A stretch of 10,908 nt of DNA from Amoebophrya sp. AT5.2 (taxonomy: Eukaryota > Sar > Dinophyceae > Syndiniales > Amoebophryaceae): NCBI GenBank assembly GCA_005223375.1, contig RXOD01006223.1, forward strand, positions 1-10,908, in the 5' to 3' direction. This document shows, piece by piece, positions 7,382-10,908 of the stretch. A model generated the notes under the pieces. The model saw nothing but the letters and a program-made list of their open reading frames with translations, was not told the DNA's origin and ran no database searches. The translations under genes were made by a program, and so were the position numbers. The number at the start of each line of letters is the position of its first letter. The stretch's first letter is position 1.

Positions 7382-7696
7382 GAAGTGGTTGCCGTGTTGA
7401 CAATTGTTCTGTATACTCGTACTTCCACTGTACGTACAACTTCGTGTGACGCATTGTGAGTTCTGGACGGTTCTGCGCTAGGTCTTTGGATTTTCTGCAC
7501 GTACTACGCCCACGCACGCATTGTATGAGGAACAATTTCACATACGGTTTTGGTGACTCGGCTCACGCCACGCATTTTCGAAGAAAAAGGGGAGGAAAAT
7601 AATCGGAGCATGGAGGAGAAAAATGAACGCTATCATCTTCGACCTTTCGCACTCGAGAAGCCCATCGCAATTCGCAACTGACGGTGGCGGGAGGTG

Positions 7697-7704
7697 TATA
7701 AATA
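7697..7704 (+). promoter_or_regulatory. TATA-box-like element upstream of the Trp-rich gene
   Basis: TATAAATA in a GC-richer context, 183 bp before the ATG at 7880 and on the gene's strand. It matches the general eukaryotic TATA consensus. Such octamers also occur by chance in A/T-rich DNA (a similar one lies in DHHC intron 2), and dinoflagellates are reported to use a different core box, so use as a promoter is uncertain. Confidence 0.3.
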
Positions 7705-7842
7705 CCAGACTTTGATTTCCGGCGCAAGGAGGAAGTGAGGGATCGTTGTCGGCTTTTGCCTGGAAAAGCCCCTCTTGAAGATTGTTGCAGCTCACTAAGT
7801 CCAAGTAGTCAACAAGCAACTGCAGCGCGCCGAAGTAGAGTA

Positions 7843-7862
7843 GTTTTATTATCCACCTCCAG
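7843..7862 (+). promoter_or_regulatory. Pyrimidine-tract AG acceptor before the Trp-rich gene
   Basis: A T/C-rich run ends in CACCTCCAG, with AG at 7861-7862, leaving a 17-base leader before the ATG at 7880. That is the same leader length as at the first gene (acceptor 704, ATG 722). No upstream coding exon is apparent. It fits a trans-splice or 5' UTR acceptor. Confidence 0.4.
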
Positions 7863-7879
7863 AACGACCAGAAGAGAAA

Positions 7880-8422
7880 ATGGTTGTCGTTTCGCATTTG
7901 CAACACGTCACGGCGCATGGTTCGGAGTCTTCCTTTCTCGACCCCCGCGCGAGTGCTCTGGCCACGAAGCAGACGGTGATTCCGACGTTGTGGCAGCACC
8001 ACGCGCGCGGCGAGCGATCTCTTTTTCCTAGATTGGGCACTTGGATTGACGATTCTCTGCGCCGCTGGGAGGCCAATCTTCGGTCGTGGTATCGTACAGA
8101 ACAACGGTGGGAAGCGCTCTTTCGGTCTTGGTACCGGTCGGAGTGTAACCCGATTAATCAGTGGCGCGATAGTGAGGAGGAACGCATTTATCGGTTTTTC
8201 GATGACGAGCGCTTCGGCTCGCCCCCTATAATAGAGAACGGAACGGGCGGCACGCTGACGAACGCAGCGTCATGGCTCGGAGGCCTTTTCGGTGGGGCGG
8301 AGGAGGAGGAGGTATGGCGAGAAGCCGACGGCTGGGGGGTCACAAACGAATTGCGCGGTGGCTCGTGGATGGGAATGGGGGGAGCCGGGGGGCTCGGAGG
8401 AGCCTCATCTTGGTGGAAGTAA
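7880..8422 (+). CDS. Trp-rich orphan protein with Trp-heptad tandem repeat
   Basis: A 180-residue protein I cannot assign to any family. It starts at an ATG in strong context (AAAATGG). It contains 13 tryptophans (about 7%), far above normal. Residues 61-74 (RRWEANLRSWYRTE) and 75-88 (QRWEALFRSWYRSE) form a 14-residue tandem repeat, placing Trp at 63, 70, 77 and 84, exactly seven apart. In a helix this would make a continuous Trp stripe with Arg/Glu on the other faces, suited to coiled-coil packing or membrane-surface binding. Residues 96-112 are acidic and charged; the C-terminal 60 residues are Gly/Trp-rich (SWLGGLFGGA, GGSWMGMGGAGG) and end in SWWK. No signal peptide or clear membrane helix is seen. 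The repeat copies differ mostly at synonymous sites, which supports real coding. Confidence 0.65.
   Translation: MVVVSHLQHVTAHGSESSFLDPRASALATKQTVIPTLWQHHARGERSLFPRLGTWIDDSLRRWEANLRSWYRTEQRWEALFRSWYRSECNPINQWRDSEEERIYRFFDDERFGSPPIIENGTGGTLTNAASWLGGLFGGAEEEEVWREADGWGVTNELRGGSWMGMGGAGGLGGASSWWK
8060..8143 (+). repeat. 42-bp coding tandem duplication, diverged
   Basis: Codons 61-74 and 75-88 of the Trp-rich protein are a tandem pair. Comparing codon by codon, seven pairs are synonymous, three are identical and four change the residue (Arg/Gln, Asn/Leu, Leu/Phe, Thr/Ser). The excess of silent changes suggests an old duplication kept under protein-level selection. Confidence 0.75.
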
Positions 8423-8914
8423 GCAACATTTTCTGGCGAGCACGAAGTCGCGATCTTCTTGTTATCCCGCGATAAAGAAAAATAACACTCTGCATTGTGC
8501 GGACCGTTCTGGCGCGCGCCAGCACCAGGCGTGCCGCACCATCTGCTTTTGGCGCATGTTTATTTCGCGACAGAGCAAAAAATCCGGCAAATCCAAATGC
8601 AACAATTACGATTTTCATCGCAGTGGGCTTGAAAATTGAATGTCTTCCGTCAGCAAGAGTAAAAGCATTCTTGCCTTGCGTTTTCGTGATCCGTAGTTCC
8701 ACAATCGTGAATCTCTGATTGTCCCCCTGATACCAGGGCAGTCGTGCAAGTCTTTCGTGCGCAAAATGAGTTTTCCAGGAGCTATATTTGGACGAGGAAC
8801 CAAGGACTTTTTCATTTTTCCGCTATCGATTTCATTCTCATCTTCTATCTGTAAGCGTCGGACGTAGTATTCGACCGAAAGAAATAAATCCGAAAGCGAC
8901 GCATCTCGATCACA
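8423..8914. other. Intergenic stretch with acceptor before next gene
   Basis: No supported gene; short frames on both strands lack protein-like features. The right end holds a T/C-rich run ending in an AG at 8854-8855, then an A-rich leader before the ATG at 8915. The left end should carry the 3' UTR of the Trp-rich gene. Confidence 0.5.
8829..8855 (+). promoter_or_regulatory. Pyrimidine-tract AG acceptor before the 323-residue gene
   Basis: A long T/C-rich run ends in CTATCTGTAAG, with AG at 8854-8855, 59 bases before the ATG at 8915. A second AG follows at 8866-8867. No upstream exon is evident. It is a candidate trans-splice or 5' UTR acceptor. Confidence 0.4.
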
Positions 8915-9886
8915 ATGGCCTTCACGACATCTCACCTCGAGGGCAACAGGATGTATCTCGATTTGGCGCGCAACGCGCTGGAGGAGTTTCGGCGGCAGAA
9001 CCTGATTAGCATCGTGGGGCTCGAGCTTCTGGACCACCTGCGGTCTTCGCAGAAGCACGCCAAGCAGGTGCCGAAGCCGCTGCGGCACCTGTACTTCCCC
9101 CCGCACCAGGTTTTCACCGACGCCAGTATGTCAAACACCACCGAAATCACGCACGGCCGAGTCCTGCGCATCAAGCAGGTGCGCGCGGACTTATCGGAGG
9201 AGGACCTGCTTCGCGCGGTGTGCCGGGTTCTCGTGAGCGAAATCCGGGACGAGTCGAAGAAGCGGTTTCTGCAGTCCGCGTTCTTCCCAAAAAACCTGTG
9301 CACGGCGTCGAAGAGCTCGACCAAATCTTCGGGCGGGAGCGGCAATAAGAAGAAACAGAAGACGAAGGGGGGCGATCATAGTAACCCGCAGGCCGTGAAC
9401 GCGTTTTCCACGGTGTCCTCCTTCAATGCGCACGGCATGCTTTCGGACGAGGAGGACGAGGGGAACGAAAACTCACCGAGCTCGCCGACCGAGGAGGAGC
9501 CGTGCCCGCACTGGTTCACGATCAACTGCGGGAAAATGACGAAGGAGGAGTGCCAGTCGGACGTACGTGGGGAGCAGAAGGAGGTGATCAGCATTTGCGT
9601 AGCGATCGAGGACGAGGAGCTGGTGCCCTGTCTGAACGTGGGCTACAACCGGTGGGACCGCGCCTACGACAAGCAGCTCTGCCCCGCGAAGGGCTGGAAG
9701 CTCAAGTGCGACTGGGGGAGGTTCACCGTGATCGACGAAATGCAGGCGGTGAAACTGCACTCAGCAGTGGACGAAATGAAAGCAAACCTGGCGAAGAGAC
9801 GAGAGAAAGAGCTGCTGCAGGAAGGCGGAGGGGGAGGGAAGGAAGCGGATAACCTAGAATGGCACGAAGCGCACAGCCCACAGTGA
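8915..9886 (+). CDS. Hypothetical 323-residue protein with acidic linker
   Basis: I do not recognise a family. The start is an ATG in strong context (CACAATGG) and the frame needs no intron. Residues 1-125 look folded and mostly helical (DLARNALEEFRRQNLIS; SEEDLLRAVCRVLVSEIRDES). Residues 130-195 are a low-complexity linker: Ser/Lys-rich (SSTKSSGGSGNKKKQKTK), then acidic/Ser (SDEEDEGNENSPSS). Residues 196-275 look folded again, with several Cys and Trp (CPHWFTINCGK, VISICVAIEDEELVPCLNVGYNRWDRAYDKQLCP, CDWGRFTVIDE). The C-terminal part (276-305) is a charged helix that may form a coiled coil, followed by five glycines. No signal peptide or membrane helix is seen, so it is probably cytosolic or nuclear. 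The Cys spacing does not match a zinc finger I know. High third-position GC and protein-like composition make it a confident gene of unknown role. Confidence 0.8.
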   Translation: MAFTTSHLEGNRMYLDLARNALEEFRRQNLISIVGLELLDHLRSSQKHAKQVPKPLRHLYFPPHQVFTDASMSNTTEITHGRVLRIKQVRADLSEEDLLRAVCRVLVSEIRDESKKRFLQSAFFPKNLCTASKSSTKSSGGSGNKKKQKTKGGDHSNPQAVNAFSTVSSFNAHGMLSDEEDEGNENSPSSPTEEEPCPHWFTINCGKMTKEECQSDVRGEQKEVISICVAIEDEELVPCLNVGYNRWDRAYDKQLCPAKGWKLKCDWGRFTVIDEMQAVKLHSAVDEMKANLAKRREKELLQEGGGGGKEADNLEWHEAHSPQ

Positions 9887-10052
9887 GGGAGGCGGGAGAG
9901 GGCGTGAACGAAACCATAGATGGGGCTCCAATCCATTTCCGCCGGTGGTTTGCAGGGGCCACGTAATGAAAGGGCGTTGTTTTCCGGGTGCTGTGGTTGC
10001 GTTTGTCAAGAACACTGCAGCGCATATTCATCGCAACATGATCTCCGGAAAA

Positions 10053-10058
10053 AATAAA
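10053..10058 (+). terminator. AATAAA poly(A)-signal-like hexamer
   Basis: The hexamer lies 167 bases after the stop of the 323-residue gene, inside an A-rich run. It matches the animal-type poly(A) signal. Other genes in the window lack an obvious one in the same place, so this lineage may not use it and the match may be chance. Confidence 0.25.
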
Positions 10059-10189
10059 ACGCCGTCACTTCTTCACGAGTCAAACTGTTTTTGACGATAG
10101 GCCGACATTGGCATTGGCAGACAAGCCATACAGTTACTCCTTGCTCGTGCGTAGAGGAGGGGCTGCGACGAGGCTTCTCCGGCGCGACC

Positions 10190-10225
10190 GTTTTTGTGTT
10201 CGTCCTTTGCCGGTGTTTTGCGCAG
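10190..10225 (+). promoter_or_regulatory. Strong pyrimidine-tract AG acceptor before the CRAL-TRIO gene
   Basis: A long T-rich run ends in GTTTTGCGCAG, with AG at 10224-10225 followed by G, the same AG|G pattern as the cis introns. It leaves a 91-base leader before the ATG at 10317. It could be a 5' UTR intron acceptor or a trans-splice site. Confidence 0.45.
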
Positions 10226-10266
10226 GAAATTCTTCCACTCGGAGTGAGAACAAAAACCGCGGCGAG

Positions 10267-10338
10267 ATGTTGGAGGGGAGAGCAGCTGCAAATTGGATTT
10301 TTATGCTTGCGCCGTTATGCCGTTTAAGGATCAAGTGA
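10267..10338 (+). other. uORF overlapping the CRAL-TRIO start codon
   Basis: An ATG at 10267 opens a 23-codon frame ending in TGA at 10336-10338, overlapping the main ATG at 10317 in another frame. If the leader begins after the acceptor at 10225, ribosomes would reach it first. It may reduce translation of the CRAL-TRIO protein, or the true transcript start may lie downstream of it. Confidence 0.35.
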
Positions 10339-10908
10339 CTGTAAGAACATATAGTTTCGACTCCGGCGGGGGCGGCCCTAGCGCTTACAGTGATTCAGAT
10401 TCTTTGTGCTTTTCGTCAACCACCGCCGAAATGTTGCTCACGACCCCGGAGGAGGATGCCAAGGTCGAGGAACTCCGAGCGAAGCTTCCGGAAACGTCAA
10501 GTATAAGGCCCCCGAACGATATGTGTGTGCGCTTCCTGCGGGCCCGCAGCCTGAACGTGGACAAGGTTTGTGAGGAACATCACTTCTGCAACTTTTTGCT
10601 CCTGCCCGTTGAACAATATGTCTGCAAACAGTAACGCGGTAAAATCAAAATTCAAATTTCTTAATAAACCAGGCCGCCGACCTGCTCGCGAAGCATCTGT
10701 TGTGGCTCGAGCGCGTGAAGCCGCTGGAGATCGCCCAGTCGGAGATACACGTGCCCCTCCACTCCGGCAGCATGTGCATGCTGGGGGTGAACAAGTACGG
10801 AAACCCGGTGATGTTCGGGTCGAGTCGCGGATGGAACCCGCACGAGTACTCGCTGGACACCTGCGTCAAGTTCATGACCTACTACCTTATGGTGGGACCA
10901 GGTGGTAA
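10317..10908 (+). CDS. CRAL-TRIO (Sec14-like) lipid-binding protein, cut by window end
   Basis: The N-terminal 161 residues of a Sec14-type protein, which would bind and transfer a lipid such as a phosphatidylinositol between membranes. Exons are 10317-10565 and 10673 onward, with a 107-bp intron between. I chose the ATG at 10317 over the in-frame TTG at 10293. Residues 1-40 are Ser/Gly/Asp-rich. Residues 44-100 form the CRAL-TRIO N-terminal helical domain, with PEEDAKVEELRAKLP and the hallmark MCVRFLRARSLNVDKAADLL, split by the intron after Lys83. Residues 101-161 enter the lipid-binding domain: EIHVPLHSGSMCMLGVNKYGNPVMF, the usual strand pair with a GxxxYGxPV turn. The rest of the pocket lies beyond the window. 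The last bases (CCAG|GTGGTAA) could hold another donor, so the final residues are uncertain. Confidence 0.85.
10566..10672 (+). other. Intron in the CRAL-TRIO gene (GT-AG, 107 bp)
   Basis: The donor is ACAAG|GTTTGT and the acceptor AACCAG|GCCGCC, in phase 0. Removal joins LNVDK to AADLLAKHL, the conserved helix of the CRAL-TRIO N-terminal domain. The intron is A/T-rich near its 3' end and carries an in-frame stop. Confidence 0.9.

Larger units (their letters stand above)
7382..7879. other. Intergenic stretch with TATA-like element and acceptor
   Basis: No + strand gene is visible. A TATAAATA lies at 7697-7704 and a CTCCAG acceptor ends at 7862. A minus-strand open frame crosses the stretch (8104 down to 7538), but it begins with TTG and overlaps the better-supported Trp-rich gene, so it is not called. 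The left part should hold the 3' UTR of the DHHC gene; no AATAAA was found there. Confidence 0.45.
9887..10316. other. Intergenic stretch with poly(A)-like signal and acceptor
   Basis: No supported gene on either strand. AATAAA at 10053-10058, 167 bases after the preceding stop, could be a poly(A) signal. A long pyrimidine-rich run ends in a CAG at 10223-10225, upstream of the CRAL-TRIO gene. An overlapping upstream frame starts at 10267. Confidence 0.45.

Noticed and set aside
7538..8104. Minus-strand 188-codon open frame with hydrophobic stretches
   Set aside because: It starts at TTG and overlaps the Trp-rich gene, whose repeat shows codon-level selection on the + strand. The hydrophobic residues come from A-rich + strand sequence.
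10108..10338. 76-codon + frame before the CRAL-TRIO gene as a separate gene
   Set aside because: It crosses a strong acceptor site and overlaps the CRAL-TRIO start; only its last 23 codons are kept as a possible uORF.
1..10908. tRNA, rRNA, spliced-leader RNA gene, CRISPR array or transposon
   Set aside because: Reading both strands, I saw no T-loop-like motif in a tRNA setting, no match to the dinoflagellate leader as I know it, no regular spacer-repeat array, and no transposase-like or reverse-transcriptase-like protein.

Overview
This window looks like nuclear DNA of a gene-dense single-celled eukaryote. The best-supported coding sequence, a DHHC palmitoyltransferase, is only complete after removing three short GT-AG introns (182, 103 and 153 bp), and a CRAL-TRIO gene at the right edge needs a fourth (107 bp). 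All recognisable genes lie on the + strand, separated by 430-616 bp. All four cis acceptors are followed by G (AG|G), and several start codons sit a few tens of bases after a pyrimidine-rich AG site. Together with low-complexity Ser/Gly/Ala/Lys-rich proteins, this suggests an alveolate, perhaps of the dinoflagellate or syndinian type. That placement is an inference; no sequence marker seen here proves it.

Layout, left to right. 1-721: non-coding or edge of an upstream gene, with two hairpins and a strong AG acceptor at 704. 722-1486: a 254-residue Ala/Lys-rich, probably nuclear protein. 2060-3214: a microbial-type poly(ADP-ribose) glycohydrolase (macrodomain) with the GGG-x7-QEE signature. 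3748-4083: a tentative 111-residue protein with an Arg-rich, mitochondrial-presequence-like N terminus. 4700-7381: four exons for a 747-residue DHHC S-acyltransferase with a roughly 460-residue disordered N-terminal extension. 7880-8422: a 180-residue Trp-rich orphan with a 14-residue tandem repeat and Trp every seventh residue. 8915-9886: a 323-residue orphan with an acidic/Ser linker between two conserved-looking halves. 10317 to the right edge: the N-terminal part of a CRAL-TRIO (Sec14-like) lipid-binding protein, cut off by the window end.

The genes do not form an obvious pathway. ADP-ribose removal, protein palmitoylation and lipid transfer are general eukaryotic functions, so the shared orientation is better read as genome organisation (unidirectional gene tracts) than as a functional operon. 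No tRNA, rRNA, CRISPR array or mobile element was recognised. The most novel material is the Trp-heptad orphan, the 323-residue orphan, and the repeated start-proximal acceptor pattern that might reflect spliced-leader trans-splicing.
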